64,000 bases of DNA, taken from contig NC_052618.1 of NCBI RefSeq assembly GCF_016545825.1, forward strand, positions 22,519,561 through 22,583,560, in the 5' to 3' direction. The stretch comes from Eucalyptus grandis. Taxonomy: Eukaryota > Streptophyta > Magnoliopsida > Myrtales > Myrtaceae. The notes beneath the pieces are model-generated. The model was given only the letters and a program-made list of their open reading frames with translations. It was not told the DNA's origin and searched no databases. Shown here piece after piece: positions 1 through 11,411 of this stretch. The position numbers and the translations under genes were made by a program. Positions within the stretch are counted from its first letter, which is position 1, and each line of letters begins with the position of its first letter.

Positions 1-1080
1 GACGTTTTTCTAATAGTTAAAAATTAAGGTTGTGTGGACGATTTGTGAATTTTTTTTTTTTTTAAAAGTAGAAGCAAGGACATATAAATCAAACCAATAT
101 TAATTTGGACACGTGAAATATTTTGTTCATAGCTGGTCCCTTCAAAATATATTGAAAGACCGTTGTTTCAACGAATAGTCATATTTTACAAAATACACGT
201 CTCTTATATGAATGGTGGATACTATAAATATTTATAACATATATATTTATTTTCTAATTTTGGTTTATTTGATTCTTGCTCAAATCGGATGATGAAAAAT
301 TATGATGTCCGGTTCCTTCAAAGGATGGATTTATAAGAATTCACCTCATTAATAGATGTGACTTTTGACGACGGTACAAAATCTCCACCTAATCTTTCGG
401 AGCCCTCTTCCCCTCCAAATCAAAATCAATCTTGAGGCGTTCGCTTGAAAAATTATACATGATAGAGCGGGACATTTATTAAATTGGTCCTAAATCTATT
501 ATATCAAGTCAATTATAAACCTTTCAATCTTATCAGTTTAGTCCTAAAAACTTTGTGTGAAATTTTAATACAGTCCTTTCAATCCAATTTTCCTAAATAT
601 CACGTGGTAGTCAAGCCATTTTACATGACACATCACTGTGATGTTGAATTTTAGTAAAACTTGACTAGAATGTCTGCATTTTAATTTTGCATGGATGTGA
701 CACTCCCCACCTAACATTTTAGAGCTGCCCATTTTACATGACACATTATTGTGCCGTTGACTTTTGACGACAATACAAAATCTCCACCTAATCTTTCGAA
801 GCCCCCTTCCCCTCCAAATCAAATCAATCTCGAGGTGTTCACTTGAAAAATTATACATGATAGAGCGGGACATTTATCAAATTGGTCCTAAATCTATTAT
901 ATCAAGTCAATTATAAACCTTCCAATCTTATCAGTTTAGTCCTAAAAACTTTGTGTGAAATTTTAATACAGTCCTTTCAATCCAATTTTGTTGAATATCA
1001 CCGTGGTCCAATCAATGTCAATCAATGTCAATCATTGTCAGCCGTTCTATATGATTCATCGCCACGCCATCGATTTTTAG
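1..1080. repeat. Left arm of large inverted repeat
   Basis: This stretch is the reverse complement of 8704-9781 with only scattered differences: a shorter poly-T run, a few substitutions and 1-base indels. The match starts at the very first base, so the arm may extend left of the window. Within the arm a roughly 400-bp unit is repeated head to tail: the segment starting near 359 recurs near 761, both carrying the motif gacttttgacgac. No gene is seen. The arrangement resembles a long-TIR foldback or Mutator-like element, but the outer left edge and its target-site duplication cannot be seen. Confidence 0.9.
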
Positions 1081-1112
1081 TGAATTTAGGAGAATGATTG
1101 CAAAGTTATTTT

Positions 1113-1227
1113 CTTTCTTCTTTGTGAATGCCTTTTTGGCTGCCTCCCTCTCTTCTGCAGCCTTCTGGTCCTCCTCTGTCTCTTCACCAAAGAGATCCAA
1201 GTCGTCGTCATCCTCAGCAGGAGCAGC
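1113..1227 (-). pseudogene. Captured exon fragment of translation elongation factor 1-beta
   Basis: Read on the minus strand, this is an acidic-then-basic peptide containing DLDLFGEETEEDQKAAEE followed by REAAKKAFTKKKE. That is the linker segment typical of plant eEF1B-beta/delta, the guanine-nucleotide exchange subunit for EF1A. The preceding minus-strand bases end in caccag, so a genuine splice acceptor was carried along. No start codon, exchange domain or further exon is visible, so this is one exon with a piece of intron, not a gene. It lies just inside the left inverted-repeat arm, as expected for a gene fragment captured by a transposon. The exact 3' end is approximate. Confidence 0.75.
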
Positions 1228-2050
1228 CTGGTGAAAAGAAAATGAAACATCAAATCTTGACCATTCAAAATAAAAAAGTCAGCAAAAGTCAAAACTCTAC
1301 CGAGTTAAAGCGAATCTTAAAGAGATGCATTTAGTTGCTTAGTGATCTAAAGGTCAACTTAACATAAGGTCCTTGTTTCGAAATTTAAGACTATCTATTT
1401 ACTCATACATGTAATTCCACAGGACAAGATAAGGACAACTTTCTCCACAAAGGCAAGATAGTGGGGTCTAATTACTTAGTCATTATTAAGTTGTTCAAAC
1501 CTAGATCAAAGCAAGATCCCTACTCTGTAACATGTGTAGCAGTGTGCATAAAAAGCATTCACTGAATCAAATGAAACAATGTTTCTGAGTTTTACTCGCC
1601 ACTATGGATAAAATTCCATCGGTGCTTACTGAAGATTGGAAGGGATAATTCCATTTTGGGTTACATAAAGTGTAAGAAGTTAATAGAATTAGCAAAAGAA
1701 AGGTTATATAGCTAGAAGAAGCGAGGCCTCTAGCAACAGGACCACCTCATCTGCCACAAAGGCTTTACAGACAGAACAGGCTCTCCTGATAATAGAAAAG
1801 CATACCTCGATGAAAGTAAAATTGAGATTTTTGAGGAGATTAGCCTATATATAAAACAAGAAAATCTGTAACATCGAAAGCTTATGATGCCAAATTCTTA
1901 TTAAAACAACAACAAACTGAGCCTATCCCTCTGAACGGGGTGGATAAATCCTTCTACACCATTTCATTCGATTCAATTTCTCATCGAAGTCTTAAAAAAA
2001 AGAAGTCATTGCATCGGTACATATAACATACCCCTCAACTTCTTCAAGTG
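1228..2050. other. Non-coding interior of the inverted-repeat element
   Basis: No coding exon is recognised here. The first few hundred bases may be intron captured with the EF1-beta exon. At about 1905-1960 the minus strand carries a ccccgttcagagggatagg motif followed by tttgttgttgtttt. This resembles the 3' tail of plant Au-like SINEs. That assignment is tentative. Confidence 0.4.
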
Positions 2051-2054
2051 GAGC

Positions 2055-2803
2055 ACCTTTGGCACCTACTCTCTAAGTAGCACTGACATTGACATGCGAC
2101 ACGGGACACGACACAACACGACATATCGACACGTCGTTTCTAAAAAACAGAGAATTTCGACGCGTCAGGATGCGTTAGATATTAAATATATATTTTTATA
2201 TATACATAATAAATGATCATTTTTATGTTTATTTCAATCAAATTAATTTCATTCAAATTCATAAATAATTAAATAAATAAAAAAGCCTATAATGAATTTT
2301 CACTAAAAAACATTTATCCACCATTTATTAATATCATTTATTGTTTCAATTAAACAAATTCAACTCTATTCATAATTCATAAACTTGACGAAAAGACAAG
2401 TAATCCACATTTTGGACTCGCATATTAGATATGTTGGAAGAGGAGAAAAAACACTTAGGGATGAATTGTGTATCACCGGAAGTGAGAGTCAAAATAGAAG
2501 AGAATAATAGATTTTTTTTTTTTCTTCATTTATTATTTTTATTATTATGTAATATTTTTTCACATATATACATTTTGACCTCTCATTTAGTAATTTTTTT
2601 AAAATGAACCTCAATATCGGAATCACGTGTTAGAAACTTATATGTTAGAATTCCGTCTCGAATGTCGAAGAGTGTAAGGAAAGTTGACCAAGTGTCGGAT
2701 TTTCCAACACGTGTTGACCAAGTGTCGGAGAGTGTCAAAGAGTGTCGGACACGTATTGAAGTGTTCGACACGACACGTAGGTTTTTAGAGAGTGTTGGTG
2801 CTC
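2055..2803. mobile_element. Foldback element rich in gtgtcggacacg-type motifs
   Basis: The left side reads ggagcacc...actctctaagtagcac followed by cacgacac repeats. The right side reads, in reverse complement, ggagcaccaacactctcta followed by acgtgtcgtgtcg. These ends are inverted relative to each other and enclose AT-rich DNA with no coding capacity. The right end lies immediately next to the point where DUF4220 copy C stops after its LYA segment, so the insertion probably broke that copy. Exact termini and target-site duplication were not resolved. Confidence 0.5.
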
Positions 2804-3387
2804 CATAGCGTATAACTTGAGGAAAACGGCTACTCCTAGCAACAGGAAGGTCAAGCATAGATCTGCCTTCAAGTATTGTCTCTTGTCACGCAAAGAGAAG
2901 ACCACCAGGGAGACACATATTGAGAATGAAATGAAGAGTCTACAAATAAAGCCCCAGCTCGTATAGACCGCCTTCGCCTTCGAATAGAACACATCGTAGA
3001 TGAGGCCCAGTTCAATTTCGATCACTTTAAAAACCTCTACACCGTGCTTGTCCCGCACTAGCTCCCTTGAGCCTTTTAAGGACCTACTCAGATCCAACAG
3101 TATCGACATGCAAGTGTCACGTTCCTCCAAGCTGAACAAGCAATCTGCGAAAAGAAGCTGACTAGTGTTGACCAAGTTGCTGGCCACTAGCAGTGCGCAC
3201 ACATGGCCTTGTATTCTTGGTCCTCAGAGTCCTTCCTGGAACTCAGTTTATGAGACAAAAGGTCTGTGATTGCATCATTGATCATAATCACTGCATCACC
3301 CCATACCTCAATGACTTGATGAGGCACGACATTGTACCCCTCGGCCTCCTTCAACTCGCATTCCTCTACAATTGAAAAAAGAGACAC
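2804..3387 (-). pseudogene. DUF4220/DUF594 gene fragment, copy C
   Basis: Minus-strand translation begins with an EECELKEAEGYNVV segment and continues through an acidic linker. It then gives HGVEVFKVIEIELGLIYDVF, followed by hydrophobic stretches (RLFISFSICVSLVVFSL and LCLTFLLLGVAVFLKLYA). That order matches the middle of plant DUF4220 membrane proteins, a large family of unknown biochemical role. The two halves are in different frames, joining near 3190-3200 where copy B stays in one frame, so copy C carries a frameshift. It stops abruptly at about 2804 against a foldback element and lacks the DUF594 tail. It is not expected to be functional. Confidence 0.7.
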
Positions 3388-3403
3388 ATTCTTTTTTTTT
3401 TAA

Positions 3404-3475
3404 CGGTCAACGGTCAAAGTTAACGTTCAACGGTCAATGGTCAACGGGTCAAGAGTCAATGGTCAACGGGTCACC
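3404..3475. repeat. Short degenerate tandem array of ggtcaacg units
   Basis: About nine imperfect copies of an 8-10 base unit (ggtcaacg and variants such as ggtcaatg and gggtcaa) lie head to tail. On the minus strand each unit reads TTGAC(C), the core of the W-box bound by WRKY factors. The array sits just upstream (minus sense) of DUF4220 copy C. A matching array at 4656-4747 sits in the same position relative to copy B, so it is part of the duplicated unit. Confidence 0.7.
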
Positions 3476-3562
3476 AAAGATGGGTCGGGTTAGGCCGAAC
3501 TGAGCAACCCGGCACGTGCCTAGTGCGTGCGCGGGCAACCGCCGGCTGACGTTACGATGACA

Positions 3563-4623
3563 TCAGCTAGCACGCGCTAGCGGTTGCCGGACGCATGCCA
3601 CACACGCGCGTGCGGTTACCGTGCGCGTGCATTGCACGCGCCTGCGGTTTCCCCTGCTCGCACGTGCCAGCAAATTATGTGTGCTCAACACGTGGCCTCC
3701 CTTGTCAATCCACGAGGAGGGCAGTTGCTGCTCACCCTTCGCTTCCTTACTTGTGATCGTCTCAAGAATTAGTTCCCTCATATAGCCTATCACGTCCTCG
3801 CAGCCATGGTAGAGAAACTTCACCCACATCTTGTCAATGTGCAATAGCTTAAGGAATTTCCACTAGCAAAAGTCATTTTCTTTGAAGGAGCACCTCATTA
3901 GGCTATATTGGCCGATGGATTGGACCACCTGCACCTTTTAGACAGCGGTTGGATTTGGTTGACAAAATTGAACACAACCGATTGCTTGTTCTTTATGAGC
4001 CAACAGGCGAACTGGTTAGAGAAAAGGATATGAGACAGTGCATATATACGTCGAGGAAAATGGTTGCTCATAGCAACAGGAAGGTCAAGCACATATCCGC
4101 CTTCAAGTATCGTCTTTTGTCACGCAAAGAGAAGACCACCAAGGAGACACATATTGAGAATGAGATTAAAAGTCTACAAATAAAGCCCCAGCTCATATAG
4201 ACCGCCTTCGCCTTCGCATAGAACAAATTGTAGATGAGGCCCATTTCAATTTTGATGACTTTAAAAACCTCTACACTGTGCTCGTCACGCACCGGTTCCC
4301 TTGAGCCTTTTAAAGGACATGCTCGGGTCTAACAATATCAACAGGCAAGTGTCGCGTTCCTCCAAGCTGAACAAGTGATCTGCGAAAAGACGCTGACTAG
4401 TGTCGACCAAGCTGCTGGCCTCTAGCAGTGTGCATACATGGCCCTTGTATTCTTGGTCCTTAGACTCCTTCCTCGAACTCAATTTCTGAGATAAAAGGTC
4501 TGCGATTGCATCATTGATCATAATCACTGCATCATCCTGTACCTCAACAACTTGATGAGGCACGACGTTGTACCCCTCGGCCTCCTTCAACTTGCATTCC
4601 TCTACAATTGAAAAAAGAAACAC
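3563..4623 (-). pseudogene. DUF4220/DUF594 gene fragment, copy B (most complete)
   Basis: On the minus strand the order is EAEGYNVVPHQVVEV, an acidic linker, then HSVEVFKVIKIEMGLIYNLF, the membrane segments, then CWLIKNKQSVVFNFVN, then the RCRWSNP motif. Next comes KMWVKFLYHG, followed by RELILETI and a GGHVLS tail where DUF594 proteins carry their conserved G-W segment. This is the canonical order across the DUF4220-to-DUF594 junction. Frame changes near 4290, near 4068 and near 3890, plus in-frame stops, break it. The first and last domains are missing. The copy-to-copy spacing is about 1.24 kb (4623 versus 3387), showing tandem duplication. Function is unknown; family membership is fairly secure. 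Confidence 0.7.
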
Positions 4624-4655
4624 ATTCTTTTTTCTTTTCTTTTTTTAAAAATGGT

Positions 4656-4747
4656 CAACAGGTAAATAGTCAATGCTCAACGATCAACAGGTCAATAGTC
4701 AACGGTCAACGATCAACATGTCAATAGTCAACGGTCAACGGGTCACT
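4656..4747. repeat. Second ggtcaacg tandem array
   Basis: A run of about eleven degenerate units such as ggtcaac, agtcaac, gatcaac and ggtcaat ends in cgggtcac, as does the array at 3404-3475. It is longer than its sister and contains a higher-order repeat (caatagtcaacggtcaacg occurs twice), so the array has expanded independently. Confidence 0.65.
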
Positions 4748-4823
4748 GAAGACGGGTCGGGTCGGGCCGAACCAACCGAATCGGCACGTGCGTGGTCAAC
4801 CGCCCGTTGACATCACGATGACG

Positions 4824-5096
4824 TCAACCGGCGGTGGCCCGTGCACTCGCTAGCGGTTGCTGCACGTGTGCCACACACGTGTGTGCGGTTACCGTGCGCG
4901 TGCATTCCACGTGCCTGCAGTTTCCCCTATTTGCGCGTGCCAGCAAATTATTTGTGCTCAACACGTGGCCTCCCTCGTCGATCCACGAGGAGGACAATTG
5001 CTGCTCACGCTTCGCTTCCTTACCTGTGATCGTCTCAAGAATTAGTTCCCTCGTATAGCCTATCACGTCCTCGCGGCCATGGTAGAGAAACTTCAT
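4824..5096 (-). pseudogene. DUF594-proximal tail fragment, copy A
   Basis: The minus strand gives KFLYHGREDVIGYTRELIL followed by ETITGKEAKREQQLSSSWIDEGGHVLS (split here for length). It is nearly the same as the end of copy B at 3844-3690 and includes the following GC-rich non-coding tail. Everything upstream of KFLYHG is missing; the match stops at about 5100. It is the 3' remnant of a third tandem copy. After the GGHVLS segment the reading continues into GC-rich DNA without family similarity. Confidence 0.65.
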
Positions 5097-6190
5097 CTTT
5101 ATTCAAAATTGAAGTCTTTCAAATTATCAACATTTTCAGCTAGATATGAGAATTACATGATTATAGTAAATGAAATTTTAGTGTAGAATCATAATTAAAG
5201 GATCTTAAATTGATTGTAAATTAAATATTGGACAGATGTAATTTATATCAATGAATTATATAATATGTCATCCTTAGAATATTTGTAATCTAAATTAGCT
5301 GTCACAGTTAATCTATGGATATGAATTGATGTTGACATAGAATTTTCCATAAAATGTGGGAGCGTTTGTCCATAATAGATAAAAGATTAGAATTGATCAA
5401 ATCAAATATATGAAAATATGAGGACGGAAAAGAAAAGGGAGTGTCATATGTTACCTTCTTTTCCGTCAGTCCTTTGAAGGCTTCCTCGTCGACACATAGT
5501 CCGTTATGTTTCACGAGTGGTTGGTTTCGCAGAAAGCCCATGTTATTTGCGAGTAGGTTGACTTGAATAGTCCGATTTACATTCGAAAGTATCAACACCA
5601 AAATTGTAAAAATAAGGCAAATAAGCTATTCAAATCTTCAACTTTACTAATTTTTCGAAATTTATGTAAACTATCACATTCAAATCTCGATTAGGCTTGC
5701 AAAGTGTGTCAAATGGAGTATCAATAAGCATATGGTCGACTCAATAAGATTTATAAATAACTTGAGCTCGAACTCAAAATCAGAAAAGTCAATTTCCAAC
5801 CATTGTCAAGTCGAGCCCGTGCTATTGGCGAGTAGGTTGACTCGAATAGTCCCATTGACATTTGTAAGTATCAACACCGAAATTGTAAAAATAAAGTAAA
5901 TAAGCTATTCAAATCTTTGACTCTACTAAATTTTCAAAAATTATGTAAACTATCGCATTGATGCGAAATTTGTAAATCAACTTATCTTTCAATCTACCTA
6001 TTTATCTTCTATTTGTCCTTCTGATTAGATCTATCGGTTTTATTTTTCCCCATGGCAACAATATTTCCTATCATATCCTTACATTAAAGAAAATAAAAGT
6101 GATGCAATCTTCCCATTTTTATTTTTTTGGTGCTTTTTTGCGGGGGCAGAAACCGCTAAGATGCTTTGGAGGGCCAATCATGCTTACTCA
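5097..6190. repeat. AT-rich spacer with a short direct repeat
   Basis: No gene is seen. The segment 5585-5685 (agtatcaacaccaaaattg onward) recurs at 5868-5960 with a few substitutions, about 280 bp apart. Both copies follow a stretch containing gcgagtaggttgactcgaat or a close variant. The rest is anonymous AT-rich DNA. Confidence 0.55.
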
Positions 6191-6199
6191 AAGTTGTCG

Positions 6200-7690
6200 G
6201 CCCAATTATTCGAACCCTTTTTGGTGGGCCAAATGTGTCATTCTCCAAGTTAGAATAGCCCTTCTTGATTAGGAAGTTCTCATAACTTTTTAGGGTTCGC
6301 CATCATAGATTAGATTTTGTATCCTTCCTCTTCAGTATTGGATCTAATTAAAAGTATACCTTAAGCACTTATTAACAATCAAATGCAGAAAGCACAATAT
6401 GAAATGCACGAACAGTGTTTATGATGTACATAAGCAATGCTTCAAGAATCGAATATTTCCTTTTAAAAATATATTCAACAATTGTCTCAAGGACACTTGT
6501 AAAAAAGACCATCTGACTTCACAGTTGCAACTATATTCGATAGAACTTTGGCAATTCTCATGTTCTCATGAAACTACAGAGACACCTCTTTTAAATTACT
6601 CTTAAAATTTTGATTTAGGGTGATTTTGGTTCAACTTTGCAAATTGGCTTTGGGTGTAATTTAAATGTTGAAACTTATAGCTCTTTGGAGAAATGTAAAT
6701 TGCGTTTGGTAAAAACTCTTTGCAAATAGACTTTAGTTTCAAGTAGTATTTGGCAAAAAAAAAAAACAATCAGAAGGGGCTTTGACTATATTTTTTACAT
6801 TTCTTTTCTAAAAAGAACTTAAGCCCTTCACCAACTCCAGGGAAGGGCTATGGCTGCCAATGAGCCAGATTTGGCTCCATCAACAGTTAGTTGAGGTCGC
6901 CTAACCTCAGCCGATGACTGCCTTGATCTTGTGGAGGTCACTTGACCCCAAGCGAGGGCTACCTAAGGTATCGTGGCCTTAGGGGAGGGCCACATGAGGT
7001 CATGCAATCTTGGGTGAGGGTCGCCTAAGGTTGCAAGACACAAGCGGCGTCACGTGACCCTCACTAGCCCTTCGTTAGCCGGATTTGTTCTTGGTCACTC
7101 TCGTGTGAAAAAAGATGAATAATTACAAGGAGAGGCAAAACTAAAAAATTAAAGAATTGGTGAGTGCATTTCTGGAAAGAAAGAAATATTTTAATCTTAA
7201 TTTTAGCATGTTGCAAGTGCTACTTTGGAATGTTGGGCGAAAGTACCGTTGGGCTTTAGCCATTCCACAAATACTTTCCAACCCTTTTTGGTGGGCCAAA
7301 TGTGTCATTCTCCAAGTTGGGATAGGCCTTCTTGATTAGGAAGTTCTCATAACTTTTTGGGATTCGCCTTTATGGATTATATTTTGTATCCTTCTTCTTT
7401 AGTACTGGATCTTATTAGACGAAGTATACCTTAAGCACTTATTAATAATCAAATGAGGAAAGTACAATATGAAATGCACTAACAGTCTTTATGATGTGCA
7501 TAAAGCAGTGCTTCGAGAATCGAATATTTCTTTTTAAAAATATATTCAACAATTGTCTGAAGGATACTTGTGAAAAAGACCTATGATATCATAGTTGTGA
7601 CCATATTAGATAGAAATTTGGCAATTCTCATGTTCTCGCGAAATTGCAAAGATAACCTTTTTAAATTACTCTTTGAATTTGATTTAGTTC
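6200..7690. repeat. About 1.06-kb-spaced direct repeat flanking a GC-rich insert
   Basis: The segment 6210-6600 (ccctttttggtgggccaaat, then attctccaagtt and cttgattaggaag) recurs at 7270-7680 in the same orientation with moderate divergence. Between the copies, 6600-7160 contains an AT-rich piece with tttggtaaaa motifs and a GC-rich core at 6830-7080. The core is built from variants of gaggtcgcctaacc and gagggctacctaagg. It looks like a non-autonomous transposon core. No coding sequence is supported. Confidence 0.6.
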
Positions 7691-8640
7691 GTTTATTTTC
7701 AATTTTTCAATTGCAGTTTAAATTTTTACTTAAACTTTTACATAAATTATGCAAACATTACAAGAATAAGTACCAACCATTGTATATTGTGAAAATCTTG
7801 AATGTCGAACATTAAAAAAAGTAAAGTCAAACTACATCCTCTGCAAGATTGGAAATAAAGTAAAAACTCAAAAGAAGTGTTAACCCTTCCGTTTTATTTA
7901 CGTGGAACGGGGGCTCCGATAACCACGGTCTTTGTTTAAGGTCCTTAGGCTGGACCAAAAGTCTATAAACGGACTGTTCCATGTATTTGCACAAGAAAAG
8001 ACGCTCGCGCTATGGTCGGCCTGCCAGATTTCATCAATTAAATCCACGCAATTTCTAAAGGGCGTCGCGTGTTAATTTTTCAGAACATGTGGGGGCGCTT
8101 CCGCGATTCTACAAAAGTAGAAGGACCATCGGAGTAATTTACGCGAATAGGGGCATCGGGCAGCCAAGGAATTAATGTTCAACTGTCTTTCGTCCGTCAC
8201 GGGCATTCAATGGGCAACGCAAGAATATGGCTTCAAATAATTTGACTTGAAATCTGGGTCGACCCGTCAGTCATTCCTTTTATCTAACCAAAGAATTTGA
8301 CTTGCGAAAATTGATTTACACGTGCGCGAAGCTGATAAACAACATCATTTACATAAATTATGTATTAAGTCAAATTCCATTTCTTGGGAAAGCGGTCCCA
8401 CAAAAATTTTATGCGAAGTCGTCTTGATCGTGCACGATGCATCCCTGACATTAGCTCACCCCATCTAAGAATGGTATTTTACATTGGTTTCCATTGCGTG
8501 ACTCGGGATGTCAATTGGTGAAAAACTCCGGTCGGGGATGCAGCCTTGGCACAAGAGCATCTCAGCACTTGGCCGTGAAAGGACGAAGCTGCTCGGCGCG
8601 AGGTTCTCGCCTCCTAGGGGTGGGAGGAGGGCGGCTCTAA
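7691..8640. other. No recognisable feature
   Basis: This is the interior of the inverted-repeat structure. It contains moderately GC-rich DNA near 7900-8100 and 8460-8640, but no exon with a family signature, no RNA gene and no clear repeat apart from the start of the right-arm repeat unit at 8640. Confidence 0.5.
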
Positions 8641-9781
8641 AAAAGTTAGGTGGGGAGTGTGACATCTACGCAAAATTAGAATGCAGACATTCCAATCAAT
8701 TTTTACTAAAAATCAATGGCGTGGCAATGAATCATATAGAACGGCTGACAATGATTGACATTGATTGACATTGATTGGACCATGGTGATATTCAACAAAA
8801 TTGGATTGAAAGGACTGTATTAAAATTTCACACAAAGTTTTTAGGACTAAACTGATAAGATTGGAAGGTTTATAATTGACTTGATATAATAGATTTAGGA
8901 CCAATTTGATAAATGTCCCGCTCTGTCATGTATAATTTTTCAAGTGAACACCTCGAGATTGATTTGATTTGGAGGGGAAGGGGGCTCTGAAAGATTAGGT
9001 GGAGATTTTGTATCGTCATCAAAAGTCAACGGCACAATAATGTGTCATGTAAAATGGGCAGCTCTAAAAAGTTAGGTGGGGAGTGTCACATCCATGCAAA
9101 ATTAAAATGCAGACATTCTAGTCAAGTTTTACTAAAATTCAACATCACAGTGATGTGTCATGTAAAATGGCTTGACTACCACGTGATATTTAGGAAAATT
9201 GGATTGAAAGGACTGTATTAAAATTTCACACAAAGTTTTTAGGACTAAACTGATAAGATTGGAAGGTTTATAATTGACTTGATATAATAGATTTATGACC
9301 AATTTGATAAATGTCCCGCTCTATCATGTATAATTTTTCAAGCGAACGCCTCAAGATTGATTTTGATTTGGAGGGGAAGACGGCTCCGAAAGATTAGGTG
9401 GAGATTTTGTACCGTCATCAAAAGTCACATCTATTAATGAGGTGAATTCTTATAAATCCATCCTTTGAAGGAACCGGACATCATAATTTTCATCATCCGA
9501 TTTGAGCAAGAATCAAATAAACCAATAATAGAAAATAAATATATATGTTATAAAATATTTATAGTATCCACCATTCATATAAGAGACGTGTATTTTGTAA
9601 AATATGACTATTCGTTGAAACAACGGTCTTTCAATATATTTTGAAGGGACCAGCTATGAACAAAATATTTCACGTGTCCAAATTATTATTGGTTTGATTT
9701 ATATGTCCTTGCTTCTACTTTTAAAAAAAAAATTCACAAATCGTCCACACAACCTTAATTTTTAACTATTAGAAAAACGTC
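8640..9781. repeat. Right arm of large inverted repeat
   Basis: Positions 8704-9781 are the inverted counterpart of 1-1080, ending at the mirror of the first base of the window (ttagaaaaacgtc). The arm also contains a direct repeat: the unit beginning ggctctaaaaaagttaggtg near 8632 recurs near 9060, about 425 bp later, with related half-units ending in gattaggtggagattttgta. The bases after 9781 (ttccacgtat) have no visible partner on the left because the window starts there. Confidence 0.9.
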
Positions 9782-9984
9782 TTCCACGTATATTACAAGA
9801 AAAGAAAACATTCACCATGTAACCTCGAATCCATACAATTTCATACACTTTTCTACATGTAAATTAAGTAAAATTAATTACACCCATTCGCGTTTACCAC
9901 CTTTAACATATATTACTTCTCAATTTCTTCCTGCTCTTTTTGCACTAATAATCCATGTATTCTCCTAACTAGTAGTCTTACTTC

Positions 9985-10280
9985 TCAAGTTTAAAGTATC
10001 AATTCAATCTTAAGTATTCCAATTTTACTAATTCAGTTTTAAATTTTTACTCTAAATTTTAATATTAACCCAATTTCGCCGAAAATCAATTACGTAGCAT
10101 CGTGTCATGTAAGATGACTAGCGATAATTGGATCATCACACTTGCGATTTCTAGCAAATTTAGCCCAAAAGGATTGCATTAAAGTTCCGCATAAAATGGA
10201 CTAAACAAGAAAAATTGGAAACTTTAAAATTAAATTGGCATCCGTACATTAGGTTTCGGATTGGTATAGTAATTTTCCTG
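9985..10280. mobile_element. Foldback MITE
   Basis: The left half contains caattcaatcttaagtattc and ccaattttactaattcagtt. The right half, reverse-complemented, gives cctaatgtacggatgccaat and ttccaatttttcttgtttag. The ends are inverted, the centre has caaatttagcccaaaaggat, and there is no coding capacity. The same architecture recurs at 11551, 13840 and inside the arms of the large inverted repeat, so this is a family common in this genome. Edges are approximate. Confidence 0.5.
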
Positions 10281-10796
10281 ATCTATTATGGATAATCGTT
10301 AAAACAGGCACCTCCAATCTTCAAATTCTTTCAAAATAGTCGCTCATCGCCGAAAACTAAACTATGTCACAGAAATCACAAAACCCTAAAGTCGAAGGAT
10401 CCTCTTCTTGTCTTATCCTGTTCCCCAGTGGGTCTCACTGTGGTGATTTTCATTTGAAGAAACCGTCTCGAACTCAAGTAAGGAAGGACGTTGAACGGCC
10501 GCGCGGTGCCGCAAGCCCCAACCACCTTTCTGAGACTTGGTTTTTTTGAACAGCCAGTGCGCGCTTGTGCAGTCAAAGGTAGCCGGACGACAAGACAGTA
10601 CAGAGCCCGGACATGAAGGTCCGTACCGCCCCCACAAAACGCACGACGCTCGCAGAAACCCTCGTGGGGCTCGTGCGGAATCCCTCATTTTCGGACATGG
10701 AATTGGGACGACGCGCACGTGGAAAATGCCAGACTCGACCACGTCCGTTCGGATTTCCTTGTTATTTTTTTTCTTGATAGATGGGGAAAAGCTGTT

Positions 10797-11411
10797 GGAC
10801 CAACCGTTCTTGGTAAGCGGGGAGGAGATATGTGTTAGTACTATTGGTTTCTCTTATTGGAATACCCAACGAGGGGCTTTCTTCTTTCCGTGAGTATATG
10901 AGATGGTCCCGCTTTGAGGGATGGGGAATTTACAGCACTGAGACAAGGGGATAGGATTTGCTATTGGAAGCATTCCGTGGCACAAATCATCGTGGGTCCT
11001 CGTTCTCCCTTGCCACATCATATTGTAGAAAGCCAAATCCCTGATTGGTTGATTTGGATTAGAAATTTGAACTTCAGAGAACCCTAATTTTGACCAACCG
11101 TTCTTGGTAAGCGGGGAGGAGATATGCATTAGTACTATTGGTTTCTCTTATTGGAATACCCAACGAGGGGCTTTCTTCGTTTCCGTGAGTATATGAGATG
11201 GTCCATTTTGAGGGATGGGGAATTTACAGCACCGAGACGTGGGAATAGGATTTGCTATTGGAAACATTCCATCGTACAAACCATCGTGGGTCATCGTTCT
11301 CCCTTGCCACATCATATTGTAGAACGATTTTAGGGTGAAGTTTGGCTGCAGGCCAAACCCCTAATTGGTTGATTTGGATTAGAAATTTGAACTTCAAAGA
11401 ACCCTAATTTT
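10797..11411. repeat. Tandem duplication, unit about 295 bp
   Basis: The segment starting gaccaaccgttcttggtaag at 10798 recurs at 11092. Both copies continue through ggaatacccaacgagggg, a stretch with tgagggatggggaatttac, and end with gaacttcagagaaccctaat (or the caaag variant). The copies differ by several substitutions and a short insertion near 11335-11350. Translations over the repeat are not conserved between copies, so I treat it as non-coding. Confidence 0.85.

Noticed and set aside
7980..8110. Possible structured RNA gene in a moderately GC-rich stretch
   Set aside because: I could not draw a cloverleaf or find box A/B promoter elements; no support for a tRNA or snoRNA.
10364..11333. 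Several open frames of 60-118 codons on both strands
   Set aside because: They do not keep frame between the two copies of the 295-bp repeat, so coding is unlikely.
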